A DNA stretch of 64,000 nt from contig NZ_JALKBF010000001.1 of NCBI RefSeq assembly GCF_023016085.1, forward strand, positions 2,594,501 through 2,658,500, given 5' to 3'. The notes under the pieces are model-generated. The model was given only the letters and a program-made list of their open reading frames with translations. It was not told the origin of the DNA and ran no database searches. This stretch comes from Aliiroseovarius sp. F47248L. GTDB taxonomy: Bacteria; Pseudomonadota; Alphaproteobacteria; Rhodobacterales; Rhodobacteraceae. This document shows, in pieces, positions 8,786-19,247 of this stretch. Made by a program: the position numbers and the translations under genes. Position 1 is the first letter of the stretch. Every line of letters starts with the position of its first letter.

Positions 8786-9451
8786 ATGCGGTTCCTTCTG
8801 ATAGAGGACAATCCAAAGCTGGCCGGCGTCGTGGTCGAGCGGCTGCAACTGGACGGCCACGCAGTCGACCATGCCGGCACCCTTGCCGACGCCGGTGACT
8901 TGACGGCAGTTGCCGATTACGATCTGATTTTGCTCGATATTATGCTGCCCGATGGGGACGGACGCGACTTTTTGGAACGTCAAAGGCAGGCCGAAAAACG
9001 CACACCTGTGATCGTGATCACGGCCCGTTCGGCGGTGTCTGATCGCGTCGGGTTGTTGGATCTGGGTGCCGACGATTATATCGTCAAACCCTTCGACTTT
9101 TCCGAGTTGGAAGCCCGCGTGCGCGCCGTTCTCAGGCGTCAGGGCGGGGCTGCGGACAACGCAGTGACCTTCGAAGAGACCATACTTGATTCGACCAAAG
9201 GAGAATTGCGGTTTGACGGCGAAACCGTGCCCCTGCGAAATCGCGAACTCCGCCTGCTTGAGGTGTTCTTCGCAGCCCCCGGTCAGGTTTTCTCAAAAAC
9301 CCACCTGATCGACCGGCTGTTTTCGCTGTCTGATGAAGCGTCAGAGAACGCGATCGAGGTCTATGTGGGTAGGTTGCGCAAGCGCCTTGAAGGATCAGGC
9401 GCAAGAATCGAAACAGTCCGCGGGCTAGGCTATCGGATGGTCGCGCGGTGA
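8786..9451 (+). CDS. tctD: Response regulator, OmpR/TctD type
   Basis: A 221-residue two-component regulator. The receiver domain (residues 1-115) has the acidic pair ED near residues 7-8, the phosphoacceptor Asp in LLDIMLPDGDG and the conserved Lys in IVKPFDFSE. Residues 125-221 form the OmpR-type winged helix ending RGLGYRMVAR. Its stop overlaps the GTG start of the histidine kinase (GTGA). Divergent from tctCBA with only about 100 bases between, as in characterised tctDE systems, so it probably switches on that transporter in response to its substrate. Confidence 0.92.
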   Translation: MRFLLIEDNPKLAGVVVERLQLDGHAVDHAGTLADAGDLTAVADYDLILLDIMLPDGDGRDFLERQRQAEKRTPVIVITARSAVSDRVGLLDLGADDYIVKPFDFSELEARVRAVLRRQGGAADNAVTFEETILDSTKGELRFDGETVPLRNRELRLLEVFFAAPGQVFSKTHLIDRLFSLSDEASENAIEVYVGRLRKRLEGSGARIETVRGLGYRMVAR

Positions 9452-10821
9452 GGATACTCGGATCCATCCGCAGGCGGCTTTTCATCCAGCTAGCCCTTGT
9501 CGCAGCTGTGCTGTCGCTGGCGTTCTTTTTGGTCGTGCGTGGAGTCGCCGAACAGGCGGCCGAAGGGACGCAGGACGACATCCTTTCCGCGTCGGCCACG
9601 GCCATTGCTGACAGTCTGCGCAGCGAAGATGGTCGCGTCACCCTTGATTTGCCCTACTCTGCCCTGTCGATGCTGGGGACGATCAACGAGGACCGCGTGT
9701 TCTATAGCGTTGTGTCGAAGGGCCAAACCCTGACCGGCTACCCCGACTTGCCCCAACCTGAATTGCCACCCCGGATCAGCACACCCAGTGTCGAAACATT
9801 GACCTATCGCGGCGACGAGATACGCGCCGTCTCGGTCACGCGCCCGGTCGGCACCGGAGCAAATGCCGCGCAGGTGGTGGTGACGGTTGCACAGACCCGC
9901 CAAGGGCTTGCCGCGATTTCGCGGCAGATCACCGCAACGGCAACCGGTATTGGTGCCGGTTTTTTCTTACTGGCAACTGCACTCAGCTTGTGGGCTGCAG
10001 GTTCGGCTCTGGCACCGATCACGCGGATCACCGGATCGGTCACACGCCGGGGCCCAACCGATCTGCGCCCCGTCCAGGCCAATGCCCCTGATGAACTTGT
10101 GCCGCTGATCAACGCCCTCAACTCCTTCATGGCCCGCCTGCGCGCATCCCTGTCACGCACCGAAGACTTCATCACCGAAGCCGCCCACCGCGTCCGCACC
10201 CCGTTGGCAACGGTCCGAGCGCAGGCCGAGATCACACACCGCAAGCTGAACAAGCCTGAACACAAGCAGGCCATTCGTGAGATGATCCGTGCGATTGACG
10301 AAAGCTCGCGATCTGCCGGGCAGATGTTGGATCATGCGATGGTTACCTTCCGCGCCGACAGTCTGGCGCAAGATGCGCTGGACCTGCGGGCGCTGATGGA
10401 CGAAACCTGCGCCCGGCTTGGGCCGACTGCCGATCTGAAAGACATCGCCATCCGGCGCGAGCTTGGCACCGACCCTGTGGCGTTCACCGGCGACGGTATC
10501 CTGCTGCAAGCCGCACTTCAAAACGTCCTCGACAACGCGATCAAGTATTCCCCGGACGACAGCGACATCACCGCCCGCGTCGTGCTTGACCACAATATCA
10601 CTCTGTCGATCACCGATCAGGGACGAGGGTTTGGTGACACGGACTTGTCTGGCCTGACCACCCGCTATACGCGCGGCGCGAATGTGGGCGACATCGTGGG
10701 GTCGGGCCTTGGATTGACCATCGCGGACGAGGTCGCGAAAGCGCATGGGGGGCGATTGGAAATTTCACCGAACAAAAAGGGGGAAGGCGCATGTGTTTCG
10801 CTGGTATTCCCGCGCGATTAG
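9448..10821 (+). CDS. tctE: Sensor histidine kinase, TctE type
   Basis: A 457-residue membrane kinase starting with GTG inside the regulator stop codon. Membrane segments near residues 11-28 and 165-190 flank a periplasmic sensing domain. A HAMP-like region follows, then the phosphoacceptor segment EAAHRVRTPLATVRAQAE (His followed by V-R-T-P, a slight departure from the usual E-L-R-T-P), the N box LQNVLDNAIKYSP and the G boxes DQGRGFGD and GSGLGLTIADEV. Pairs with the regulator directly upstream. The third gene of the operon starts 31 bases before this gene ends. Confidence 0.92.
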   Translation: MRILGSIRRRLFIQLALVAAVLSLAFFLVVRGVAEQAAEGTQDDILSASATAIADSLRSEDGRVTLDLPYSALSMLGTINEDRVFYSVVSKGQTLTGYPDLPQPELPPRISTPSVETLTYRGDEIRAVSVTRPVGTGANAAQVVVTVAQTRQGLAAISRQITATATGIGAGFFLLATALSLWAAGSALAPITRITGSVTRRGPTDLRPVQANAPDELVPLINALNSFMARLRASLSRTEDFITEAAHRVRTPLATVRAQAEITHRKLNKPEHKQAIREMIRAIDESSRSAGQMLDHAMVTFRADSLAQDALDLRALMDETCARLGPTADLKDIAIRRELGTDPVAFTGDGILLQAALQNVLDNAIKYSPDDSDITARVVLDHNITLSITDQGRGFGDTDLSGLTTRYTRGANVGDIVGSGLGLTIADEVAKAHGGRLEISPNKKGEGACVSLVFPRD

Positions 10822-11834
10822 TGTCCGCAATTCTTGGGGTGGCCCTGTCTGCCGGTTTGGCATTTGGCTTCGAGGTTGAGGATCGTCGCCTATACGAAGT
10901 GACATCCGAACGAGCGCGGCTCAGCGTCATCTCGACCGCCGATCTTGATGTGTTCGATCCGATCATCCGCGCCTTTCAAGCCAGCCAACCGGGCGTAACC
11001 GTCGACTATGTTGTGACAGGCACGACTGACTTGATGGAGGCGTTGTATGAGGAGGGGGCGATCTTCGACCTGGCCATATCATCGGCGATGGATTTGCAGA
11101 CAAAGCTGGCGAATGACGGGTTTGCGCTGAACCACACACCGACAGTAACCTTGCCCGTTTGGGCCAGTTGGCGAAACCAGTTGTTTGCCTTCACGCAAGA
11201 GCCAGCGGTGGTCGTGGTCTCGGATCGGCTTTTCCCGCCCGGCGAGGCACCGCAAAACCGGGATGAACTGATTGCCCTTCTGCGCGCCAACCCGGAGCGG
11301 TTTCAGGGCAAAATCGGCACCTATGACGTGCGTCGATCCGGCTTTGGCTATCTGATGGCCACGCAGGACAGCCGGAACTCTGACGCATTCTGGCGGCTGA
11401 TGGAGGTGATGGGACGTCTGGATGCCAAGCTCTATTGTTGCTCGGGTGACATGATCCGGGATGTGGCTTCGGGCAAGCTGGCCTTGGCTTACAATGTGCT
11501 GGGCAGTTATGCCGCGAGCCAGCAAAAGAACACCGGTGGCTATCAGATCATCGAGATGAGCGACTATGTAAATATTATGTCGCGCACCGTCCTTATCCCG
11601 CGTACGGCAAAGAATGTCGATGATGCCCGTGCCATGCTGGATTTCCTACTCGGCCTGAATTCGCGAAAGGATCTGGTCGACGCTACGGGCTTGCCGGGTA
11701 TTGATCCGTCCGCACTGCGGGCGAACCCGTCGCTTCGTCCCATTCGGTATGGGCCAGGGCTATTGGTTTTTCTGGACAGCCTGAAACGGCAGAGCTTCCT
11801 TCGAAACTGGGAAAACTCATTGTTGCAGAACTGA
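10791..11834 (+). CDS. Periplasmic solute-binding protein linked to TctDE
   Basis: A 347-residue protein of the iron/2-aminoethylphosphonate-type periplasmic binding superfamily. It has a signal peptide (VSAILGVALSAGLAFGF) and a binding-protein fold start RLSVISTADLDVFDPIIRAF. The start ATG at 10791 lies 31 bases inside the kinase gene and has a strong GGGGGAAGG site; a GTG at 10821 is in frame but lacks one. With no permease or ATPase next to it, it probably works as a periplasmic ligand sensor that feeds TctE instead of a transport component; that is inference from gene order. A strong hairpin terminator follows. Confidence 0.8.
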   Translation: MCFAGIPARLVSAILGVALSAGLAFGFEVEDRRLYEVTSERARLSVISTADLDVFDPIIRAFQASQPGVTVDYVVTGTTDLMEALYEEGAIFDLAISSAMDLQTKLANDGFALNHTPTVTLPVWASWRNQLFAFTQEPAVVVVSDRLFPPGEAPQNRDELIALLRANPERFQGKIGTYDVRRSGFGYLMATQDSRNSDAFWRLMEVMGRLDAKLYCCSGDMIRDVASGKLALAYNVLGSYAASQQKNTGGYQIIEMSDYVNIMSRTVLIPRTAKNVDDARAMLDFLLGLNSRKDLVDATGLPGIDPSALRANPSLRPIRYGPGLLVFLDSLKRQSFLRNWENSLLQN

Positions 11835-11861
11835 AAAGGCGGGACAATATCCCGCCTTTTC
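11835..11861. terminator. Bidirectional intrinsic terminator
   Basis: AAAAGGCGGGA, a 5-base loop, then TCCCGCCTTTT form a perfect 11-bp stem whose ends supply the T-run on either strand. It sits immediately after the tctDE-linked binding protein gene and 21 bases from the end of convergent ilvD, so it can end both transcripts. Confidence 0.88.
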
Positions 11862-11882
11862 CAAAGTTGTATCGGTCTTTGA

Positions 11883-13718
11883 TCAGTCGATCATACGCAC
11901 GGCACCTTTGGCCGCAGACGACGCCAGCAACGCGTAGGCTTTCAACGCTTTGGACACCTTGCGTTTACGCGGTTCGGCAGGATGCCAGCCTTTTTCGTCC
12001 TGCGCAGCGCGACGGGCGGCCAGTTCGTCGTCGGACAAGGCCAAATGGATGGTGCGATTGGGGATGTCGATCTCGATCTTGTCGCCTTGCTGGACCAGCC
12101 CGATCGCGCCGCCTTCGGCGGCTTCCGGCGAAACGTGGCCGATTGACAGGCCCGAGGTGCCGCCAGAAAAGCGCCCGTCGGTCAAAAGCGCACAGGCTTT
12201 GCCTAACCCCTTCGATTTCAGATAGCTGGTCGGATACAGCATTTCCTGCATCCCCGGCCCACCGCGCGGCCCTTCGTAGCGGATGACGACGACATCGCCT
12301 TCCTTGACCTTGCCAGTTAGAATGTCACTGACCGCCGCGTCCTGGCTTTCGCAGACATGCGCGGTGCCGGTGAATTTCAGGATGCTTTCGTCCACACCCG
12401 CCGTTTTCACGATACAGCCATCCAGCGCGATGTTGCCGAACAGAACCGCCAGACCGCCGTCCTGACTAAACGCGTGTTCCTTCGAGCGGATCACGCCGCC
12501 TTCGCGGTCGGTGTCGAGTTCCTTATACCGGTTCTCGGTCGAAAATGCCTGCGTGGTGCGCACCCCGCCGGGGGCCGCTTTGAACAGGCTTTCAGCGTCG
12601 GGGTTGTTGGCGACCTTGATATCCCATTTGGCAATCGCCTCGCCCATCGTCGAGGAATGCACAGTTGAGCAATCATTGTGCAAAAGCCCAGCGCGGCTGA
12701 GCTCACCAAGGATCGAAAAGATGCCGCCAGCACGGTGCACATCTTCCATATGCACATTGGCTATGTTAGGCGCGACCTTGCACAGGCACGGCACATGGCG
12801 GCTGAGCCGGTCCATGTCTTTCATGGTGAAATCGACCTCGCCCTCATGCGCGATAGCCAGCAGGTGCAGAACCGTGTTGGTCGAACCGCCCATGGCAATG
12901 TCCAGTGACATGGCGTTTTCAAACGCGTCAAAGGTTGCAATCTCGCGCGGCAGAAAACCTTTTTCTTCGTTCACATAGTGGCGCTTGGTGATCTCGACGA
13001 TTTTGCGCCCGGCTTCCAGAAACAGGTTCTTACGGTCCGAATGCGTTGCAAGGGTCGAGCCATTGCCGGGAAGGGCAAGACCCAGCGCCTCGGCCAGACA
13101 GTTCATCGAATTCGCGGTGAACATGCCCGAACACGACCCGCAGGTCGGGCAGGCGTTTTCTTCGATATGCTGGACCTGTTCATCCGTCAGGTCCTCGCTT
13201 GCGGCAGCAACCATCGCGTCGACAAGGTCGATCTTGGTCATATCAAGATCGGCGATGTCGATCTTGCCCGCTTCCATCGGGCCGCCGGAAACAAAGATCA
13301 CTGGAATATTCAAGCGCATTGCCGCCATCAACATCCCCGGCGTGATCTTGTCGCAGTTCGAGATGCACACCATCGCATCCGCACAATGCGCGTTAACCAT
13401 GTATTCAACGCTATCGGCAATCACTTCGCGCGACGGCAGCGAATAGAGCATGCCGTCATGGCCCATCGCGATCCCGTCATCGACAGCAATGGTGTTGAAC
13501 TCCTTGGCGACACCGCCTGCAGCTTCGACCTCGCGGGCGACCATCTGGCCCAGATCTTTCAGGTGAACGTGGCCCGGCACAAACTGCGTAAAGCTGTTTA
13601 CAATGGCGATGATCGGCTTGCCGAAATCATCGTCGGTCATGCCGGTCGCGCGCCAAAGGCCGCGGGCACCGGCCATGTTGCGGCCATGGGTCGAAGTTCT
13701 GGAACGATAAGCAGGCAT
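11883..13718 (-). CDS. ilvD: Dihydroxy-acid dehydratase
   Basis: A 611-residue enzyme that converts 2,3-dihydroxy-3-methylbutanoate to 2-oxoisovalerate in valine/leucine synthesis, and the equivalent isoleucine step. [20 protein letters not shown] is the classic N terminus. Iron-sulfur cluster cysteines appear in [12 protein letters not shown] and [18 protein letters not shown], and the C-terminal part has [22 protein letters not shown] start at the ATG ending at 13718, with GGTGGGGA upstream, and exclude a 20-residue extension. Single gene, facing the tctDE terminator. Confidence 0.97.
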   Translation of the reverse strand: MPAYRSRTSTHGRNMAGARGLWRATGMTDDDFGKPIIAIVNSFTQFVPGHVHLKDLGQMVAREVEAAGGVAKEFNTIAVDDGIAMGHDGMLYSLPSREVIADSVEYMVNAHCADAMVCISNCDKITPGMLMAAMRLNIPVIFVSGGPMEAGKIDIADLDMTKIDLVDAMVAAASEDLTDEQVQHIEENACPTCGSCSGMFTANSMNCLAEALGLALPGNGSTLATHSDRKNLFLEAGRKIVEITKRHYVNEEKGFLPREIATFDAFENAMSLDIAMGGSTNTVLHLLAIAHEGEVDFTMKDMDRLSRHVPCLCKVAPNIANVHMEDVHRAGGIFSILGELSRAGLLHNDCSTVHSSTMGEAIAKWDIKVANNPDAESLFKAAPGGVRTTQAFSTENRYKELDTDREGGVIRSKEHAFSQDGGLAVLFGNIALDGCIVKTAGVDESILKFTGTAHVCESQDAAVSDILTGKVKEGDVVVIRYEGPRGGPGMQEMLYPTSYLKSKGLGKACALLTDGRFSGGTSGLSIGHVSPEAAEGGAIGLVQQGDKIEIDIPNRTIHLALSDDELAARRAAQDEKGWHPAEPRKRKVSKALKAYALLASSAAKGAVRMID

Positions 13719-13874
13719 ACGGTCCCCACCTTGTCTGAAAATTGGATTCAAAAAGCGGATTATCATTCCACGCGCCATGAAGCCAGTGCAGATTGACCGA
13801 CATGATCAGGCTTGGCCCTGCCCGATCTGAGCGTTAGAAGCAACCGAAATGGCATCCTGAAAGGCACCAACCTC

Positions 13875-14894
13875 ATGGCATCACGCAAAGTTCTGGTCAC
13901 CGGGTCGGCCGGTTTCGTCGGATATCACCTGTCCAAACTACTGCTGGCCGAAGGCTTTCGGGTGCATGGATATGACGGGATGACGGACTACTATGACGTG
14001 ACGCTGAAACAGCACCGCCATCAGATGCTTTTGCAAAACGCGGGTTTTTCGATGACCGAAGGGATGCTGGAAGACCAGGCGTTGTTCGACGAGGTCGCCG
14101 ACGGCTTCGCTCCTGATGTGATCGTCCATCTCGCGGCCCAAGCCGGCGTTCGTTACAGCCTCGAGAACCCCCGCGCCTATCTGGACAGCAATGTCATCGG
14201 CACGTTCAACGTGATGGAGGCCGCGCGGCGGCACAAGGTCGACCACCTGCTGATGGCCTCGACCAGTTCGGTCTATGGTGCAAACACCGACATGCCGTTC
14301 ATCGAAACGGAAAAAGCCGACACCCAGCTGACCATTTATGCCGCCACCAAGAAGGCCAATGAAAGCATGGCGCACAGCTATGCCCATCTGTGGGATTTGC
14401 CGACAACGATGTTCCGGTTTTTTACCGTCTATGGCCCGTGGGGACGCCCCGACATGGCGCTGTTCAAGTTCACGAAAGGCATCATCGACGGCACCCCCAT
14501 CGACATTTACAACAATGGCGAGATGTTCCGCGACTTTACCTATGTAGAAGATCTGGTGCGCGGCATCCGCCTGTTGATCGACGCCGTGCCCGTGCGACCC
14601 GACAGCCCCGATGACATCGAAGATGGCGACAGCCTGTCGCCCGCCGCACCCTATCGCGTGGTGAACCTTGGCAATTCCGATAAGGTGCGCCTGTTGGATT
14701 TCGTCGATGCGATCGAGGATGCCTTGGGTCGCAAAGCCCAGCGCAACTATATGGAGATGCAGATGGGCGATGTTCCGGCCACATGGGCGGATGCAACGCT
14801 GTTGAAGCGGCTGACAGGCTATCGCCCCGCCACCGATTTTCGCGAAGGGGTCAACAGCTTCGTCGCGTGGTATCGAAACTATTACAAGGTCTGA
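13875..14894 (+). CDS. UDP-glucuronate 4-epimerase-like NAD-dependent epimerase
   Basis: A 339-residue short-chain dehydrogenase/epimerase. The NAD loop TGSAGFVGYHL lies at residues 9-19; Tyr155 and Lys159 in IYAATKK form the catalytic Y-x3-K pair; ASTSSVYG is the serine motif. Length and PWGRPDMALFKFTKGI match UDP-glucuronate epimerases, which make UDP-galacturonate for capsules. Start chosen at the ATG at 13875, with GAAAGG 9 bases upstream. It stands 143 bases before the main polysaccharide operon, which has its own promoter. UDP-glucose or other UDP-uronate specificity is also possible. Confidence 0.87.
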   Translation: MASRKVLVTGSAGFVGYHLSKLLLAEGFRVHGYDGMTDYYDVTLKQHRHQMLLQNAGFSMTEGMLEDQALFDEVADGFAPDVIVHLAAQAGVRYSLENPRAYLDSNVIGTFNVMEAARRHKVDHLLMASTSSVYGANTDMPFIETEKADTQLTIYAATKKANESMAHSYAHLWDLPTTMFRFFTVYGPWGRPDMALFKFTKGIIDGTPIDIYNNGEMFRDFTYVEDLVRGIRLLIDAVPVRPDSPDDIEDGDSLSPAAPYRVVNLGNSDKVRLLDFVDAIEDALGRKAQRNYMEMQMGDVPATWADATLLKRLTGYRPATDFREGVNSFVAWYRNYYKV

Positions 14895-14935
14895 TACCCC
14901 GTGTGTGCGGAGCAAGAATACATGCCTTGTCGCAT

Positions 14936-14952
14936 TTTACCTCTCTAGGTTG
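14936..14952 (+). promoter_or_regulatory. 17-bp motif shared with the sugar-transferase promoter region
   Basis: TTTACCTCTCTAGGTTG here matches the segment at 28379-28395 at 15 of 17 positions. It sits just upstream of the CtrA box and promoter of the polysaccharide operon. A weaker relative (CAACCTATGGTA, reverse orientation) lies before the Wza gene at 24223-24234. A common regulator of the locus is one explanation. Confidence 0.4.
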
Positions 14953-14956
14953 AGTT

Positions 14957-14995
14957 TTAACTTTCTTTTAACGGAATTCTACGCAATGCTACACT
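14957..14995 (+). promoter_or_regulatory. CtrA box overlapping a promoter for the polysaccharide operon
   Basis: TTAA (14957-14960), seven bases, TTAA (14968-14971) is a full CtrA consensus (TTAA-N7-TTAA). The second half overlaps a possible -35 TTAACG (14968-14973), followed after 16 bases by a possible -10 TACACT (14990-14995), the usual layout of CtrA-activated promoters. The first gene of the operon starts at 15038. Confidence 0.6.
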
Positions 14996-15037
14996 CGCAA
15001 TGGTTGTGTTGTGGTTGGATAACGGACGCATTGGGCG

Positions 15038-16318
15038 ATGAAAGACTTTCCGGACCTGGGACAGATCGCGGTGATCGGGCTGGGCTATGTCGGCCTACCG
15101 CTGGCGGTCGAGTTCGGCAAGAAGCGGCCAGTTATCGGATTTGACATCGACGCTGCCCGCGTTTGTGACTTGCAATCCGGCATCGACCGCACGGAAGAAG
15201 TAACAACGAACGACCTGTCCTATGCGCGCCATCTGACTTTCAGCAACAACCCGGACGCGCTGGCGAAGGCCAACATCTTCATCGTAACCGTGCCCACCCC
15301 CATCGACGCCCATAACCGACCCGATCTGACACCCCTGCGACGCGCCAGCGAAACCGTGGGCCGCGCGTTGTCCCAAGGCGATATCGTCATTTACGAAAGC
15401 ACCGTCTATCCCGGAGCGACGGAAGAGGTCTGTGTGCCGATCCTAGAAGCGACCTCGGGCCTGACCTTCAACCGCGATTTCTTCGTGGGCTACAGCCCCG
15501 AGCGGATCAACCCCGGCGACCGCGACCACCGCTTGCCGTCGATCGTGAAGGTCACGTCTGGGTCTAGCCCCGAAGCCGCCGACCGCGTCGACGCGCTTTA
15601 TGCCGGGATCATCACGGCAGGCACCTACAAGGCCGAAAGCATCCGCGTGGCCGAAGCCGCCAAGGTGATCGAGAACACCCAGCGCGATCTGAACATCAGC
15701 CTGGTGAACGAGCTTGCGATCATCTTCAACCGGCTGGGCATCGACACGGGTGCCGTACTGAAGGCAGCGGGCACCAAGTGGAACTTCCTGCCGTTCCAGC
15801 CGGGGCTGGTCGGCGGTCACTGCATCGGCGTGGACCCCTATTACCTGACCCACAAGGCAGAGGAAATTGGCTATCACCCGCAGGTGATCCTATCGGGCCG
15901 CCGGATCAATGACGGCATGGGCGCCTATGTCGCCGGGCAAATGATCAAGTCGATGATGCGCAAGGGGATCAATGTCGCCAAATCGCGGGTGCTGATCCTT
16001 GGGCTGACCTTCAAGGAAAACTGCCCCGACCTGCGCAACACGCGCGTCGTTGATATTCTGGAAGAGCTGCGCGACTACGGCGTCCGGGTGGACATCCACG
16101 ACCCACTTGCCGACCCGGACACGGCGCGCACTGAATATGGCATCGACCTGACCGACACGCCGCAATCGCACCGCTATGACGGGGTAATGCTGACCGTGCC
16201 GCACTGCGCCTATCTGAATCGCCCGCCGGGCTGGATCCACCGTTATGCCAAGAACCTGTCGGTGATCTATGACATCAAATCCGCCCTGCCGCGGGAAATG
16301 GCGGATCTGCGGTTGTGA
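15038..16318 (+). CDS. UDP-N-acetylhexosamine 6-dehydrogenase (TviB/WbpA-type nucleotide-sugar dehydrogenase)
   Basis: A 426-residue UDP-sugar dehydrogenase. The Rossmann loop is [17 protein letters not shown] near residues 12-28. Cys262 in [11 protein letters not shown] is the catalytic thiol that oxidises C6 in two steps, and NLSLVNE-like and [12 protein letters not shown] segments complete the family marks. The preference for UDP-GlcNAc or UDP-GalNAc over UDP-glucose is suggested by overall similarity to TviB/WbpA. First gene of the operon, 43 bases after the putative -10. Its stop overlaps the next start (GTGA). Confidence 0.88.
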   Translation: MKDFPDLGQIAVIGLGYVGLPLAVEFGKKRPVIGFDIDAARVCDLQSGIDRTEEVTTNDLSYARHLTFSNNPDALAKANIFIVTVPTPIDAHNRPDLTPLRRASETVGRALSQGDIVIYESTVYPGATEEVCVPILEATSGLTFNRDFFVGYSPERINPGDRDHRLPSIVKVTSGSSPEAADRVDALYAGIITAGTYKAESIRVAEAAKVIENTQRDLNISLVNELAIIFNRLGIDTGAVLKAAGTKWNFLPFQPGLVGGHCIGVDPYYLTHKAEEIGYHPQVILSGRRINDGMGAYVAGQMIKSMMRKGINVAKSRVLILGLTFKENCPDLRNTRVVDILEELRDYGVRVDIHDPLADPDTARTEYGIDLTDTPQSHRYDGVMLTVPHCAYLNRPPGWIHRYAKNLSVIYDIKSALPREMADLRL

Positions 16319-18117
16319 AAAGGCGGACCCTTGGCAAGCTCTGGTCGCTTCTGACCCCACGCGAACGCAGGCGCGGCACGCTGGTGCTCGGCCTTGCGCT
16401 GGTGATGGCGGTGTTCGAGGTGATCGGCGTCGCCTCGGTCTTTCCATTCTTTCTGGCGCTGTCTGACCCCAGCCTTGTTCAGACGAACTCCTACCTGTCC
16501 GCCACCTATCAATGGGGCGGGTTCACCGATCACCACAGTTTCCTGCTCGCACTGGCGCTTGTCACCTTCGCTTTCCTTGTCAGCGGCGCGCTGATCCGCA
16601 GCGCAGGGGAATATGCGATGACCCGGTTTGTGCAGATGCGTCGCCACAGCCTTGGCACAAGGCTGATCACCCGCTATCTGCGCCAGCCTTACGCATTCTT
16701 TCTGGGACGCCACACGGGCGAGATGGCCAAGAATATCCTGTCTGAGGTCGAGCAAGTCACCATGTTCGCTCTGGCTCCGGTGCTGCGATTGACCACATCC
16801 CTTGTGACGCTGGTGGCCATGCTGGCCTTTCTGATCGTCATGGACCCCATTATTGCGCTCGCGGCCATGGCCATTCTGGGCACCGCCTATGCGCTGATCT
16901 TCCTGACCATCCGCCGCCTTGTCACCCGCAACAGCGCCCGCCGCGTGGCCGCGGATGAGGCACGATACACCATCGCGCGCGAAGCGTTGGGCGGCATCAA
17001 GGACATCCGTATCCTTGGGAAAGAAGACGCCTATATCCGACATTTCCGCGCCCCATCTATCGAGGTGTCGCGGATGCAGGCCGCCAACCTCGTGCTGGGC
17101 CAAGTGCCGAAATACCTGGTCGAGGCGATTGGTTTTGGCGGCATGTTGCTTCTGTGCGTCGCCCTGCTGGCAACCCTCGGCCCCAACGCCAGCACCGCCG
17201 CGATCCTGCCGAAACTTGGCGTCTATGCCTTTGCGGGCTACCGGATGTTGCCATCCGTGCAGGGCATTTACCGCGCAATGGTCGAGCTTCGCTTCGGCGC
17301 GGGTGCGGTGGATGTTCTGTTTGACGACATGCAGGGCTTGTCGGATGCCACAATCGGCACCGCGGATGTGCAGCCGATGCGCCTGACCACGGCGCTGGAG
17401 GTGAGGAATGTCAGCTACTCCTACGACAGCTGCGCGCGCAGTATATCCGATCTGTCCCTAACCATTCCAGCGGGCGCGTCCATCGGGATCGTCGGCGGCA
17501 CAGGGGCGGGAAAGACGACGCTGATCGACCTTTTGCTGGGGCTTCTTTCCCCGCAATCCGGGCGGATCAGTGTCGATGGTACACCAATTACCGCGGCAAA
17601 CGTGACGGGCTGGCACGCCGCCATCGGTTATGTGCCGCAGTCGATCTTTCTGGCCGACACCAGCATCGCCGAGAACATCGCCCTTGGCACGCCCCGCGCG
17701 CAGATCGACATGAAACGCATCGCGGAATATGCCCGCATGGCGCAACTGGATCATTTTGTCGAAACGCAACTGCCAAACGGCTATGACACCACCATCGGCG
17801 AAAGCGGTGTGCGGCTGTCTGGCGGACAACGCCAGCGCATCGGCATCGCCCGCGCCCTGTATCACAACCCCGACATCCTTGTGTTTGACGAGGCGACAAG
17901 CGCGCTTGACACCACAACAGAACGCGAAGTGATGAAGGCGATTGCGGGGCTTCGGGGGCAGAAAACCATCGTGATGATCGCCCACCGAATCTCGACCGTC
18001 GAGGGCTGCGATCAGATCATCGTGCTGGAACATGGGCGCATCGTGGCCCAGGGAAGCTATGCCCAGCTGATCGCGCAACATGACGGGTTTCGCGCGCTGG
18101 CGGGGGTGGCGGCATGA
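16315..18117 (+). CDS. ABC exporter with fused permease and ATPase (PglK-like lipid-linked sugar flippase)
   Basis: A 600-residue half-transporter starting with GTG. About six membrane segments occupy residues 20-300. The ATPase domain has Walker [10 protein letters not shown] (394-402), signature LSGGQRQR (from 501) and Walker [13 protein letters not shown]. The coupling segment [12 protein letters not shown] resembles PglK, which flips lipid-linked oligosaccharides. Placed among glycosyltransferases and an EpsG-like polymerase with no Wzx in the locus, it most likely flips the undecaprenyl-linked repeat unit. Coupled to both neighbours by four-base overlaps. Confidence 0.85.
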   Translation: MKRRTLGKLWSLLTPRERRRGTLVLGLALVMAVFEVIGVASVFPFFLALSDPSLVQTNSYLSATYQWGGFTDHHSFLLALALVTFAFLVSGALIRSAGEYAMTRFVQMRRHSLGTRLITRYLRQPYAFFLGRHTGEMAKNILSEVEQVTMFALAPVLRLTTSLVTLVAMLAFLIVMDPIIALAAMAILGTAYALIFLTIRRLVTRNSARRVAADEARYTIAREALGGIKDIRILGKEDAYIRHFRAPSIEVSRMQAANLVLGQVPKYLVEAIGFGGMLLLCVALLATLGPNASTAAILPKLGVYAFAGYRMLPSVQGIYRAMVELRFGAGAVDVLFDDMQGLSDATIGTADVQPMRLTTALEVRNVSYSYDSCARSISDLSLTIPAGASIGIVGGTGAGKTTLIDLLLGLLSPQSGRISVDGTPITAANVTGWHAAIGYVPQSIFLADTSIAENIALGTPRAQIDMKRIAEYARMAQLDHFVETQLPNGYDTTIGESGVRLSGGQRQRIGIARALYHNPDILVFDEATSALDTTTEREVMKAIAGLRGQKTIVMIAHRISTVEGCDQIIVLEHGRIVAQGSYAQLIAQHDGFRALAGVAA

Positions 18118-19247
18118 AGCACGCTTATCCGCTGCAATCTGACAATACACTGGCCTTCGTGCTGCCCGACATTCGGGGCGGCGGGGCGGAGCGTGTGATG
18201 CTGACGCTGGCCACCGAGCTTGCGCAGTTCGGCTATGCCCCCCACCTGATCCTTGCCCGCGCAGGTGGCGCGTTGATGGCAGATGCCCAGCGCGCAGGCT
18301 TTTCCATCACCGACCTAAACGCCGACCGTCTGCGGGGGGTCGCAGCCCCGTTGCGACATTGGCTGCGCGAAAACCAACCCGCGGCCCTGATCCCGGCGAT
18401 GTGGCCCCTGACCAGCATCGCGGTCTGGGCGGCGCGCGGGACGGGTGTGCCGGTCATCACCACTGATCACGCGACGCTATCAGATCAATACGCGCACAAA
18501 GGCGCGCTGCACTGGCTTGCGCTGCGGGCCAGCATCCGCGCGACCTATCCAAGGGCGCGAGCCAATGTCTCGGTCTCGGCCGGGTCTGCCCGCGATCTGG
18601 AGCGTTTGGGGCGTCTGCCCGCCAACCGCGTCAAGGTCATCCACAATCCGGTGACGCGCCCCGATCCCAACACGGGTCGCGCCGTCTGGCCCGCAAATGC
18701 GCGGCACCGGATATTGGCCGTGGGCTCTCTGCGCTGGCAGAAAGATTTTCCGACCCTTCTGCGGGCGTTTCGTCTGCTGCTGGTTCAAGGTTGCGACGGC
18801 GAGCTTGTCATTCTTGGCGACGGGCCGGATCGCAAGGCGTTGTCGGCGATGTTGCAACCGCTGGGCCTGATCGACCGGGTAACGATGCCCGGGTTCACAC
18901 CAGATACCGGCACCTATTACGCAAGTGCCGATCTGTTCGCACTTAGTTCACGCAGCGAGGGCTTTGCCAATGTGATCGTCGAGGCGTTGTCGCACGGCCT
19001 ACCCGTGGTCGCGACCGACTGTCCGCATGGTCCTTCCGAAATTCTGGACACCAGCGACATCGGCAGCTTGGTCCCCGTCGGGGACGCCGCCGCCCTTGCC
19101 GCCGCGATGGACGCCGCCCTGCGTGCGCCGCCCAGCCCTGACGCCGCTCTCAGACGCGCATCCGATTTCCGCCCGGGCGTCGCGGCGGTCAAGTTCCTCT
19201 CACTCCTCCCGCAACCCCAGTTATCAGAATCAATGAGGCAAGCATGA
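18114..19247 (+). CDS. Glycosyltransferase family 4
   Basis: A 377-residue GT-B glycosyltransferase. The N-terminal donor-binding start LPDIRGGGAERVMLTLATEL and the C-terminal signature ALSSRSEGFANVIVEALSHGLPVVATDCPHGPSEIL, with its paired glutamates (E-x7-E type), place it in GT4. It probably adds one sugar to the lipid-linked repeat unit on the inner face of the membrane. Overlaps its neighbours by four bases on each side. Donor and linkage cannot be read from the sequence. Confidence 0.88.
   Translation: MKHAYPLQSDNTLAFVLPDIRGGGAERVMLTLATELAQFGYAPHLILARAGGALMADAQRAGFSITDLNADRLRGVAAPLRHWLRENQPAALIPAMWPLTSIAVWAARGTGVPVITTDHATLSDQYAHKGALHWLALRASIRATYPRARANVSVSAGSARDLERLGRLPANRVKVIHNPVTRPDPNTGRAVWPANARHRILAVGSLRWQKDFPTLLRAFRLLLVQGCDGELVILGDGPDRKALSAMLQPLGLIDRVTMPGFTPDTGTYYASADLFALSSRSEGFANVIVEALSHGLPVVATDCPHGPSEILDTSDIGSLVPVGDAAALAAAMDAALRAPPSPDAALRRASDFRPGVAAVKFLSLLPQPQLSESMRQA

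Noticed and set aside
13719-13778. Longer N terminus for ilvD
   Set aside because: The 20 extra codons have no family match, and the internal ATG gives the conserved N terminus with a good ribosome site.
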